A DNA stretch of 64,000 nucleotides from Paratinospora sagittata (taxonomy: Eukaryota; Streptophyta; Magnoliopsida; Ranunculales; Menispermaceae), in contig CM069593.1 in the NCBI GenBank assembly GCA_035771175.1, positions 18,753,956-18,817,955 of the forward strand. Direction: 5' to 3'. Positions 11,627-23,289 of the stretch are shown one piece after another. Both the position numbers and the translations under genes were made by a program. Each line of letters opens with the position of its first letter. Within the stretch, counting starts at the first letter, position 1. Below the pieces are notes generated by a model. The model searched no databases. It worked only from the letters and a program-made list of their open reading frames with translations, and was not told the DNA's origin.

Positions 11627-14012
11627 AACACGTTCCCAACCTCCTCACAATAACCATAAAAACCTGCGATTAATCAGATTCAGAAGTTCTATAGATCATG
11701 AACAAGGAAAATGCAGGTGGCAGAGATGGGGATTTCTTCAAAATCTTCCTGTTTATAATTTTAAGTAAGCTTATTAATCTAATCTTTCGTGTTTGGGTGA
11801 TGAGTAGCAGTGCGCCAGTGCATAACCACAGGAGCTGAAGGATCTGATAGATATCATTCAGGTATTTATGTTCTGTCTTTCTCTTTACAGAACTAAGAAC
11901 CCTCACTCCCAAATCTCTTTTAATGTTCTTGGTTCTTTTAGGGATTTGGTGATTGCTTATATATGACACTGTGCTTAATTAAGCTTCTTAAGCATTGGTT
12001 TTTTTAACAGTTTTTTAGGGTCTCGCATAGTTTTATTGTAGCTTCTTTGGTAATAACAATGGGAGTAGTGGAATTTTCCCAAGGTAAAACAACACAGGAG
12101 GCACTGTGATCTGATCTTAAGACTCCTCACCAGACTTTCTGATCTGATATTATAGTGTACAGAGACAGAGAGGTTCTTATCTTTCTTGTAACTTTACACG
12201 TTATTTTGCCCTGGTTTTTCTGTGGGTGCGGAATTCACCTTTGTCGCCACAAAAATGGCGGTACCTCTTTAACTACTCTTAGCTTATGATACAACTGTCG
12301 AGTCAACCCGGTTTTTCTTCTTTTTTTTTTCGCGCTCCAGTGCAGCTCTCTTTCATTCATTATTATAAATTTGGTTTTTCAAGAAAGCTTGTCTAAATAA
12401 AGCTTACTTTATAAGGATGATGGACAAAATACAACTCCCCCTTTTCGCATCAAAATTAGCTTTTTTTTTTTTTTTTAAATAACCCGGAAATAGTTTCTAC
12501 TTTTAAATTTTTGAGCTTCCATTATCGGCCAGCCAATGCCAGTTTATTGTAGATATGAAACGGCCAGATTACTCTTGTTGCCTACGAATAAACTTTTTCA
12601 AATTTGATTATGGTTCATTGATTGCAATATATGTAAAGAGAATGAATATATTGTAGATATGGAGATGGTTCGGTGGGTTATACCTTTGGTGTTGATGCGT
12701 CTTAGGATTCGCATCGCACGGCAGTGTTGTTGTGTTGAATAGGTCAATGAATATAACAAGATTTTACGTGTTTGCCCATTAACAAAGTCATTAATTAGTC
12801 AAAATAATTAGATGATTGGGGACCACCCTAACTTAATATTGCTACTACTTTTTTCAAAGTCTTCTTTTTTCTTCCTCTTTTTTTTTTTTTCAATTTTAAA
12901 ACATTCGAAATGCCTAGCGTAGTAGCGTGAGCGATGATCTCTTCTCTATCCAAAATTAGCTGGTACTAGTAGTAGTAGTGTGAAACGAGACCGACCATTC
13001 TCATGATTAAGACATTTCTCAAACTGAAAATGTTTTCGTCATGGCTTGGCAGTTAACACGAGAAGAGTGTTCTGGTTAAAATATCCGGACGCCTGGGGCT
13101 GCGCTACCTGTTAACAGGGATGCCTTTTACTCCGTTACGATGCATTAGGTACGGTACAGCTTTATGTCTTTCTTAATTTCTCCCATTCGTAGTATTAAAT
13201 AAAAAAGAATATCGTTGGTACCATTCCTTAATTTTGTAAAATCGTGGACTTTAGATAGTTAATTAAATTTTGCATCTATATAAGAATTTGGACAGCTAGG
13301 TCATATAACATTAGTGTAACATGAGCTACGCTTCTGCAACTCAAATATCATTTTTGAAATAGGCATTAAATTATCTAGTTATGACTGTTGGATTTTATAA
13401 ATCCGTTCGGTATGAATAGTCAATTATATCTCAATTAACAAGAAAGCAGTGTTTTTAATTGGTTATGGGCTAGACATTCATTTTGAGAATTGTGACTTTT
13501 TTTTGGTTAAGATAAAGTGGGCACAAAATATCAACCCTACCATCTTAAATCACTGGAAAAATCTAGATAATAAAATAAATAAATCAATACTCAACCAAAT
13601 CTTTTCTCATCTACATAAGATCAATTATATAAATTTTCTTATTCAGTTTCATTCTATCAAGCGCCAGTCTACCAAAGATAGAAAATACTCTATTCTCCAT
13701 AAATTTCAGAAATACCCATCATTTTTAATATCTCATATTTGATTATGCTATGAATTAAATATCCAAAATTCGTATATGGATAGCTAAAGCTATGTCTAGT
13801 TTGTTATTTGAATACAGTTTTTTATATTCAAAAATCTGAAAACTCAAAAAATGTGTTTAGTTAGTTAAAGTCAAAAACAATTTAAAAAAATAAAAATAAA
13901 AGGTCATTTTTAAAATTTTACTTTATGAATTATGTTTCAATTTTTAAATCATAAACCAAACTATTTGTAAATGTCCGTTTCTTTGTGAAATTAAATATAA
14001 ATAAAGTATTGG
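11627..14012. other. EAR gene 3' region then AT-rich intergenic DNA
   Basis: The first 500 bases probably contain the 3'UTR. A cattcag|gtattta junction near 11860 suggests a 3'UTR splice site, unproven. From 12200 on there are poly-T/poly-A runs and no supported gene. The 97-codon frame at 13449-13742 is AT-driven and resembles nothing known. Confidence 0.4.
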
Positions 14013-14202
14013 CCCTATTTGGAAGAGTTTTTTTAAAGTAATTTTAGAGCAAAAATATTTTTAAAGTATTTAATAACACCTCTTTTTAGTCGGATTGTGG
14101 TGGAAAAATATAATTTTCTTCTTTTAGAAGAAGTTAAGTAAGACTAATTTTTTTTAAAAATGTTTTTTTTCTTAAGTTTTTCATAAAAACTCTCCTAAAC
14201 AA
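14013..14202. mobile_element. small MITE-like element
   Basis: The left end ctatttggaagagtttttt pairs with the complement of aaaaactctcctaaac at 14185-14200, an inverted repeat TTT.G.AGAGTTTTT around a 160-bp AT-rich core. This is the size and end structure of a hAT-type MITE. Confidence 0.5.
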
Positions 14203-17200
14203 ATTAATGTTGTTGTTGTTGTTTTTTATATTTTTTGATTTTTTAATAGGTGGGGGTGGAGGGTTAAAACACATAAAACAAATAAAATTACTTTCACAAT
14301 AAAAATAAAAATCACCAATTACGATTTGCTTAAGACACCTGAAGAAAAAAGAATGTAGTTCAAGTAAGAGAATTGTTGAAGAAGAAGAAAAAAAAGAGTT
14401 GCATTCACGACAACCACACGAGTCCTAGGCTTCTGGTATTCGGATCCAATGAGCTAGCGACGGTGTTGGTGTTAGGTATGATGAGGATTTTGGAGAATTG
14501 TGGCGGGCGCGTCTCCATCAATCCTCTGCGCTGCAGCCCCCCAAAACGGGCCCCCACGCTTCAAGATTTGCGCTACGTACGCGTGGCCTAAAGTACCACC
14601 TACTGATCATTGCAGAATTCCTCCCTCCCTCCCTCCCTCCGTAGTCCCGCCTCCCTCCCATTTATATTTATATTTTTAATTATGCTTTTATTTATTATCT
14701 CGTCTAATTATCGTCACATTTATAATGCAAAAATTACAGTAAGTGCTCTCGTACCAAGTCCCCTCTTAAATAATAAATATTACTAAATCATGTGTTATTT
14801 TAAAGAGACTTGTTTTAGAATAAAAAATAATGGTTAAAGAAAATTAAGTTTTGTTTTAATTTACTACACCATCCTTATTACTTTGTAGTGAGTCATGCAT
14901 TGTGAGAATTTGATAGGATGTATATACAGAAAGTAGTAGCATGAGAGTAAAGTAAAGAGTAGAGATAACAAAGATAGAAGTTAGAAAAGAAACTTTTTTA
15001 ACGAAGCTTGTTTTCGAATCTCCATCATAGGCTTGTCGGAAAGAAAGAAATCACTTTGTGTCTAATGATAAACAATTCTCCCTAGAAAAATCACTCACTG
15101 CATCAATTGGTTAGTCACGTTCAACACCCTAAATGTAAAGAATCCATAGGAAATTGACAAGTAAAGCTTTAATTGACGACTTCTCAAACGATCCTTTTTT
15201 CCTTTTTTCTAAAATGATGTTTGCTAATTCTATTTACAACCAAAAAAATAATATAGTATTTTTTTAATAAATATTTGTACTTTCTTTATTTCTTTTTTTT
15301 TCTTTTTTTTTTGGTGTCAACATATAAGATTTTGTTATATTAGATCATCACATACGTATAATTCATTCTAAATCAATGAATTAAAGACAAAAATAGTTCT
15401 AACTACTAATACACGAAACAAATGACCACACTAAGGCCCATTAGAGTTGCAACAGGATCTTAATAGGGCAAGAGGAAGTAGATGTCTAACTAGACAAGCT
15501 ACCGGCCATTGATTACTTTTAATTGCATTAGAAGTATAACCTCTACAAGATGACCAACAAATTTTGCTCTGTTACAAATAGTTCTTCAGTTTAAAATAGA
15601 AGTAAAGGGTAAAGGGTAACTAGAGCTACAAACATGCCTTTAGATTTTAGAGTGTTTGGGAGGTTTGTAGAAGCATTGGTACTCAGTAGTAAGTGCATTA
15701 TCATCAAAAAATAAAAGAAAGAGACCTTATGGATGCGAAATACTGCAGGTCTTAGGCTAAAGGACAATCGTAAGATGACTCAACACCAATGTTCATAAAA
15801 GGCCTTTGATGTAGTTGGTCACAATTAAATATGGTGTTTCATCATTGCACTTTTAACTCGAGAGAATTAAATATTTGGATGAGCTTAAAAATATTACATA
15901 ATCGATACATCCTATTATTATTAAATTGAAAATAAAGTTTTAATGATTGTTAAACTTTAGAACGAAGAAAAAAATGTAAAAGTAAATTAACAATTTAAGT
16001 GTAATTAAAATACTACGCGATAAAATATTAAAAGATAAAAAAAAAAACATAAGATAAACTGTAGGAGTCAGCATAATTAGAGATAAAATGACAGACAATT
16101 GATTAGGTGGTTTTCACACATATAACAAAAATCAGAGGCACCAATTAATGACATATTAACATATAACTGCAATAATATAAGCAAATGAAATTCAAAAACA
16201 ATATAAAAGAGATGATTAAAAAGATATAACTAATTATAACATAATTATCAACTTGACTTTTGATACCGAAGTCATGGGCAACCTATTCTTCCAAGCTAGA
16301 ATTTAAGGATGAGTTAGGACAATGAACTTTTATATGGTATCATAATAAGTGTATGGCAAGGATGAGTTGACTTTGTATATCTAACCCTATATGGAGAGGA
16401 AGTGACTATTGATCTTGGCCCTTGGGTTGCACAGGAGAATTAGTCTAGCCTAACATCACCTGGGTATAACTACGATGTGCAATATATGTGCAATATATAA
16501 GTCTGAGCAACCCTCTCCTTGCACCTTAGTTTTCAGGGATGAGTTATTCCCTCAGGCTTTATTAACATTTATATTTGAAACCTTGTTAAACATAAAACAA
16601 GATATGCTGTTGCTCGTTATGCGTTTTTTCATGTCTTGTAGGGATCAAATGATTAAGTTGGCACTCGCTAGAAGAAAAATAAAAAGAGTAATGCTAAAAC
16701 TACGCTGAGAGTCAACGTCATTTTTCGACGCTAGCACTCAGTCTCTATTAGATATTAGGAATGTTGCGTACATGTACATTCCCAAAATATTTAAGGGAGC
16801 TGAGTGCTAATGGCGAGAAATGAAGTTGATACCAACGTACATATAAAACATTTTTCAAACAAAAAAAAAAAGAATATAGAAAATCACACCAAACAAGCAG
16901 AGAAGTCTAACAGCTCACTATTTAATACTACCAACCTTTGGAAGCAGTAACATGCCTTTGAGACACAATGAGAAATCCAAATCCATTCCTCAATTCACAA
17001 AAGGGGTATTCACTTTTCGGAGCCACAACCTATTTGGACATAATAAAATCTAGAGTTCTCCATTACAATTAAATTAAAGTGCTCATTGATGTCACATTGG
17101 TGAGTATTCTTTTATAGCTAAAATAATTGTAAAAGCTCCACTATCAGAGGGAAACGACAAAGAATCGTATACTAATTAAGATGAGTTTTCTAAATATGGT

Positions 17201-19400
17201 ATGGGCCCCTGCAAAGGGCTTGCGTATCCACCAAAATAGTTACTATGGGCCCCAACAGGGACTCATTTTCAAAAGTGAAAAGGTTAAGAAGTCAAATCAC
17301 TATTAAGCCCCATCTAATGAATATAATGTTAGTTTAGGGTTAGGACTTTATAATCCAATGTTGTCAAATACTAGATTGGTCAACATATTACCTAAGCCAA
17401 ATTGTAAGTAAATTTGCCAATTAATCATCCAATTAAATTGACCAACCTCACTTTAGGAAAAAGTGGGCCAGGCTTGGGTGAGGCCAGAAGCCAGGATAGG
17501 CTATCTTCTCACAGCTGAAGAACTTTGACAGAGCCCAGGTCTCTAGCAAGTCCTCCTCCTAGGACCCCAACCTTATACTAGTTGACCCACCCACTTCAAG
17601 GCTCCTTAAAGTGAAACATTTTATTATATCAACTGTGATTGTTGCATTCTTTACTTATATTTAGCATGTTTGAGGTTCATGAGGACTTTGAAAGTACATG
17701 TCCACAGGGAAAGTAATTATTCTGAGACTAAACCAACCAGCTAAATTGTTGCAATTAAATGCTTCTTTAGGTGCAAAACACTTTTTAAGTTGATGAAAAG
17801 ACGATCAAAGAGGCATATACAAAATAAAGCAGAGAGGAGATGCTAGAAATGTGATCATGAGGAATAAAGAGACACCAGAAACCTTAGCAATTGAGGTATA
17901 TTATCACCAATTTGAAATCTATTCATTCACTAATAGAATTGAGCTAATAGACTAATACAAGAACGCACCTTGATTTAGAAGCTTAAGATGGAAGAGAGCT
18001 GCATCAGAATTAAAAGGAGAGAATTTTTTGCACTGTCCCTCATTGATTGCCCAACAGAGGCAATTTTTTATTTCGATCTACAGCCTGCCTGCAGCAGACT
18101 GGCTGAACACCACTGGGACAGTACCTTCCACTATCACTCCCTGCCATTAACTGGTATACCTTCCACTATAACTGGCGAATGTTCCAATCTTGTTTGCATT
18201 TACTATTAACCAGTTTCCAAACCGATAAACATCTTAACTACTAAAACTTGTATGAGATAACTGCTAAACCCAAAGGGTAGTCCCATCAATGCTACCAGGC
18301 TCCTCATCCTACACAGAGAAAGCTGGTTGATTTATCTACCCAAACAAACAAACTGATACTAACCTACAGTTGTTTGGACGAGATATTCTGAGCTAGTGCC
18401 ATTAAACGAATTTCTCAGAGAATAGGGACAAAAGGGTGGATTTGTTAGTGGAACTATGGCAGGGTAGCAGGTACTATGCCTAACAAGCCTAAATCATTGA
18501 AAATTATGTGATTTCACTTGAAAGTAAGGGGAAAATGCCCATGTCAAATAAAGTTCAGTTATATTTCAAGAACCAGTTCAAAACGACATTGAAGAGATCA
18601 ATGACTCTAGAAAGCAGACAATCTTCTGTTATGCCACTAGCTGAAGTCTCTTCACTGGCACTTTTGTCCATAATGCACTACAAGGAAAAACAATTAAGCC
18701 CATAACCGCATAAGGGCCATTTCGCATGTGTCTCATTAGAATAAGCAGAAGTGACACTCACAAGTATGATTTATAGGGCTCCCTATTTAGTTGGTTGTTA
18801 GCTATGAAATTTGGTTGATTGCCTTCCCTTTAAAGGCCAATGCCTATCAATTACGTCAAATTTTCTATGCCAAAATTGCCAACTTAGGAATCTGAAACAG
18901 CTCCAGATCATTTAGCAAAACAATACATATTTTTGGATGGATCCATCTCATATTATCTGACATAGAAAATCGATGAGGAGAACAATACCTTGGGCTAGAT
19001 CAGATAGTAGCCAAAAATGTAAAAGCTAAAGGTTATGAAATGATTAAAGAAAAAGGCCCTTAGTATTATCTGTAAGAGTTATTGGAAAACTAACAAAATA
19101 GACAACTCATTTGGAGTAAACTTTAGCAAGAATAGAATAATAATGGATGGCAAATACTATGAGATGATAGCAGCCAAAAATGTCTCACAACCAAAAACAT
19201 AAAGTGTCCACAGTGGCAGTGATAGGATTAGAATGCGCAAATTACACGTGTATGAAACAACAAAATATATTAGAAGCACAAAGTTGTAAAGCATAAACAG
19301 ATAGGAAAGCAATAACTGGATCAAGATTCGGTAATTACAAATATAACAATCTAGATCAGAATTAGCAAGCAGAAGTAGTAACATGTTAAAATGACAAGAC
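14203..19400. other. intergenic DNA, no gene seen
   Basis: It holds a (ctcc)n run at 14616-14657 followed by AT-rich sequence. Scattered GC-richer pieces around 16400, 17200 and 17500 look like old retroelement debris but give no translatable domain. The 73-codon frame at 17988-18209 is not recognisable. I see no RNA gene. Confidence 0.4.
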
Positions 19401-20280
19401 AATAACATCTAAATAAATCACAAAGAGAAAAATACGTAATTGATGAAGATATACAAGGACACATTCAAGAGACATTGGTATAAATATAGGAGATGTGGAA
19501 GTTGGGACTCAAATATGTAATTAAGCAAAACATAGAATAGTGTTATGGCAATAATTTTAAAACAGTAACTAAACCAATCAACTAATCTTGTATAGAACAA
19601 ATTATCTTATATTAGAGTTAAACCTCTGCACTAGGAGGAATCTCCCCCAAAGTCAATACCTTCCATGTGTGTGTATTCTTCACAAAGAAGAAGGCATATA
19701 CTTACCATACATCAAAATTCATTGACCATATGATGATCAACTTTTAGAACTCATTTGTTCTTGTTAGTCTTACTGAATGTAATAAAACTACAAATTTTCA
19801 AACATGATTCTATATCAAGTGATGTCATTTTACATACAAATAATTCATTCATCGGAAGCAGGTATCAAAAAAGCTTGCTAGGAATTCCTAACCACTATCC
19901 CCAATAACTGATGAAGCATCACAAGGATTTTTTGCACACCTCATTGATAAAAGTGATGATCCCACTTCCATTTGCAGTAACATCTAGGCTAAATAAATTG
20001 ACCCCTGTAGAAGGAAAAAAAATTCAGATATGGTTTTGAAAAATCATCTAGTGCATACTCCCACTATCCCTAATAAACGACGAAGCATTAAAAGGATCTA
20101 TTGCACACCCTCATTCATTAAAATGATGATTTCACTTCCATGTTCATTTGTGAAATAGTTCCACCAATTCATAAAAATCCAAGGAACATCTAGGTTAAAT
20201 ATGTGACCAATGTAGGAAGTTGCCGCTTTGAGAAGAATACTTTAATCGTCACTATGTCGTTTTTAGTGACAATTCAGCAA
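19400..20280. repeat. left copy of a diverged duplication flanking the satellite block
   Basis: Words in this stretch recur in the same order at 28170-28680: gacattggtataaatata/gacactaatataaataat, aacctctgcactagg/aacctccgcactagg, aatctcccccaaagtcaat/atttcccccagctcaat and aatatgtgaccaatgta/aatatgtgacccatgta. Identity is patchy with indels. Within it, 19892-20015 is itself directly repeated at 20061-20219 (cactatcccc.aataa.cga.gaagcat through aacatctagg.taaat.). Confidence 0.5.
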
Positions 20281-20851
20281 AGCAACCCTGATGTCTTTGA
20301 GAGGTAGAGAAACTACATAGAACTTGTTTTTAACAGAAAAATTGAAAATAATTATTTAGATCATATTAAGGGATTCATTGAAAATTAAGTCAAACACAAG
20401 CAGAAAACTCGAATAGAAAGCAAAGAGAACTTCTGAAAAATTAGAAAAGGTTAAATAGAAACAAGAAAAACTTGCAAAATCAACCTTGATATGAGTAGAC
20501 CTAAATACAATTACACACACGCGCACACACTCACGTATATAGATTAAAAAAACTAAAGATCGGATAAGGAAGCCATAAGAAAATCAAAGTACTTTACTAG
20601 TTAAGTTTCTATAACTAAAAGAACAACAAAAAAACAATTTTATACTTAAAGCTTTCGAAGAAATCAATGGTGCCATTAGAAAAAGGAAATACAATTGAAA
20701 ACATATGAAAATAACTTGGAAAAGAATATTAGAATTGAGGGAAAAAAGTTAGTAAGAACAAGAGAAAACATTTTTATAATTGAATCCATGGTAGAAATAA
20801 TTGGCATCACTTGAAAAAGGAGATACAAACAAAAAAAGTAATAATAATAAT

Positions 20852-21008
20852 AAGGACGTACCTAGTGCTTGGGGCTCCCACCATTGCGATGTCTCGAAAG
20901 GGGATTGTACAAGCAACCTTACCTTTGCATTGAATATGTTCTTTCCAGATTCGATCTCATGACCTCCAAGTCATAATGAAGCAACCTCAAGCTATGCCAA
21001 AGCCCACC
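20852..21008 (-). mobile_element. Au-type SINE
   Basis: Read on the minus strand, it starts gggctttggcatagc (box A region) and contains gacttggaggtcatgagatc followed by gaatctggaa (box B). It then has ggtaaggttgcttgtacaat and ends gagccccaagcactaggta then cgtcctta. This order matches the tRNA-derived Au/TS SINE family of plants. It is diverged, so old. Confidence 0.75.
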
Positions 21009-21839
21009 CTTCAAACAAGAAAACAACTTGCAAAAGAAAAATAGACTTGAGCAAGAAACATAAGTCTAAGTTAAAACAAATCTAAAATTAACTAAAAAAT
21101 AAAAGTATAGAATATTGATATAATAAAGAATAATTTAACATAAAAGGACAAGAAAAACTAAAAATGGTAACTGGTAAGAGACTTCATCAAAAAGAACCTC
21201 TAAATAAATCATCGTAAATATAAGATTCTTAAATAATTAACAATTCTTACGTCACATCTATGCTAAAGAATCAGTTGAACATAGACAACCCATGCTCTAA
21301 GAATCAAATTCTAACAGACATTGGTATAAGCACATGTATGCACATATACATAATGATAGATTTAAAAATTATAAACAAGGACAATTAGAAAAGTAGGGGT
21401 ACACACTGATAAAAAAATAGTAGTAGCAAGTAGTCTAAATATTGAAATCACAAAAGAAAGATGCGACACATACAAAACAAGGTGTCAGAATAAAAATTTA
21501 AGATATGATTGAAGGAAAAGACCGTTAATATTATGGATGGGAATTATATGGTTTTTATACCAAAATGCCCTTGATGGAATGGTTACTTGCAAAATTGACA
21601 TTATAAACTATTCTTGAGATTATGAGAGTTTTGGTTGAGATTAAAAATCTTCTCTTACTAATTAATGAAAATGCCCACTGGACAATCATTTTGAATAGCC
21701 AACATGCTCACTCAAAGGGTGTTTTTAAAATATAGATGAAACCACCCATTCAAAGGTTAGTTTCTTAAAGCTCTAAGAAGTCACATGTCAAACATTTCTC
21801 TTTGGTCTTTAAAAAGAAACTGTCCCCATAGAAAAATAT
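21009..21839. other. AT-rich DNA grading into degenerate repeat copies
   Basis: There is no gene. From about 21540 on, phrases such as aatgaaaatgcccactgg and caaagggtgttttta recall the hairpin of the following tandem array, so degenerate copies probably reach back to here. Confidence 0.4.
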
Positions 21840-23289
21840 CTCTCTTCCTCCTCTATACGCCAAAGGACAAAAAGAGAGAATGAAACCGCTTCTCTACCCT
21901 CTCAATCCACCCACACAAAGCGGGAGGAGAGTGAGCTCTCCCCTATTTTCCAGCAAAAAGAGAGTGAGCTTTCAATTTCTATTACTTTGCTTAATGAAAA
22001 TGCCCATGAAAGGGTGTTTTCTCATTTCACCAAAGGACAAATATGAAGGAAACTCCCTCTATCTCCTCTCTACATCCTTCCACAAAAACATGGAGGAGAG
22101 GAAGCTATCCCCCTCCCTTTCTTTGTCCTTGGGTAAAAAGGGATTGAAGATCCTCATTACCATAGAGGGAGAAGCCAGTGTCTCCCACAAAAAGAGCTCT
22201 CTTTCTCTCTCTTTTTCCTATAAAAAAAATTAAAGATGCCTAATCAATCTTTATTGTTTTCACTTGATGAAAACACCCCTCGAATGGATGTTTTCCTCAT
22301 TTCACCATAGGAAAAAAGAGGAGGGAGACTCCCTCTATCCCCTTTCTACATCCACCCACGCAAATAGGAAGGAGAGGAACCTATCTCTCCTCCTCTCTAT
22401 CCTTGGGCAAAACAAGATTGAAGATCCTCTTTGTCCATAAAGGGAGAAACCTATGTCTCTAACAGAAAGAGCTCTTACTTTCGTATTTCCCTTTTAAAAA
22501 AAAGATACCCATGCATTCTTCACAACTTTTACTTAATGAAAACACCCTTCGAATGGGTGTTCTCTAATTTCACCAAAGGAAAAAAGAAGAGGAAGACTCC
22601 CTGTACCCCTCCTTCTTTGTCCTTGAGCCAAAAGGGATTGGAGAAGAAGAGGGAGACTCCCTCTATCCCTACATCCACCCACACAAACAAGGAGGAGAGG
22701 GAGCTATCGCCCTCCCTCTTTGTCCTTGAGCAAAAAGGAATTAAAGAAACCCTTTGCCCACCATAGAGGGAGAGAAAAATGTCAATGCAGAGAGAGCTCT
22801 TTCTCTCTTTTTTCCCTTTAATAAAAAAGTTTAAAAGGTATGCCCATTCAATCTTCATTGCATTCACATAATGAAAACACCTCTCACATAGGTGTTTTCT
22901 CATTTCACCAAAGGTAATAAAAAAAGGGAGGGAGACACTATCCTCTCTCTACATCCGCCCACACAAACAAGGAGGAGAGGGAGCTATCTTCCTCCCTCTC
23001 TATCCATGAGCAAAAAAGGATTGGAAATCCTCCATACATGTAGGAGAGACCAATGTCTCCCACGGAGAAAGCTCTTTGTCTCTTTTTTCCCCTTTAAAAA
23101 AAGAAACAAAAATGCCCATTGAATCATCATTGCTTTCACTAAATGAAAACAACCCCCTCGAATGGGAGTTTTCCCATTTCACCTAAGGAAAAAATAGCTA
23201 GGTGTGTCCATCTATCCCCTCTCTACGTCCGCCCACACAAATGGGGAGGACAAGAAGTTATCTCCTTCCCTCTCTATCCTTGGGCGAAA
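21840..23289. repeat. tandem array of about 270-335 bp units, each with a hairpin
   Basis: The anchor phrase ctcatttcaccaaagg recurs at 22021, 22296, 22564, 22899 and 23172, giving spacings of 275, 268, 335 and 273 bases. Each unit runs: hairpin, ctcatttcacc, gagggagactccctctatcc, tacatccacccacacaaa, ggaggagaggaagctatc, tccttgggcaaaa, a gggattgaagatcct block, and a run like gagctctttctctcttttt. The first unit (21840-22020) is more diverged. ORFs up to 124 codons here run in both directions through repeats and are not taken as genes. Confidence 0.8.

Noticed and set aside
13449..13742. 97-codon plus-strand ORF
   Set aside because: Its composition is that of AT-rich noncoding DNA and no motif is recognisable.
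22529..22903. ORFs of 111-124 codons in the 270-335 bp tandem repeat
   Set aside because: Both strands are open over the same repeated DNA, the frames are broken between units and no protein family is recognisable.
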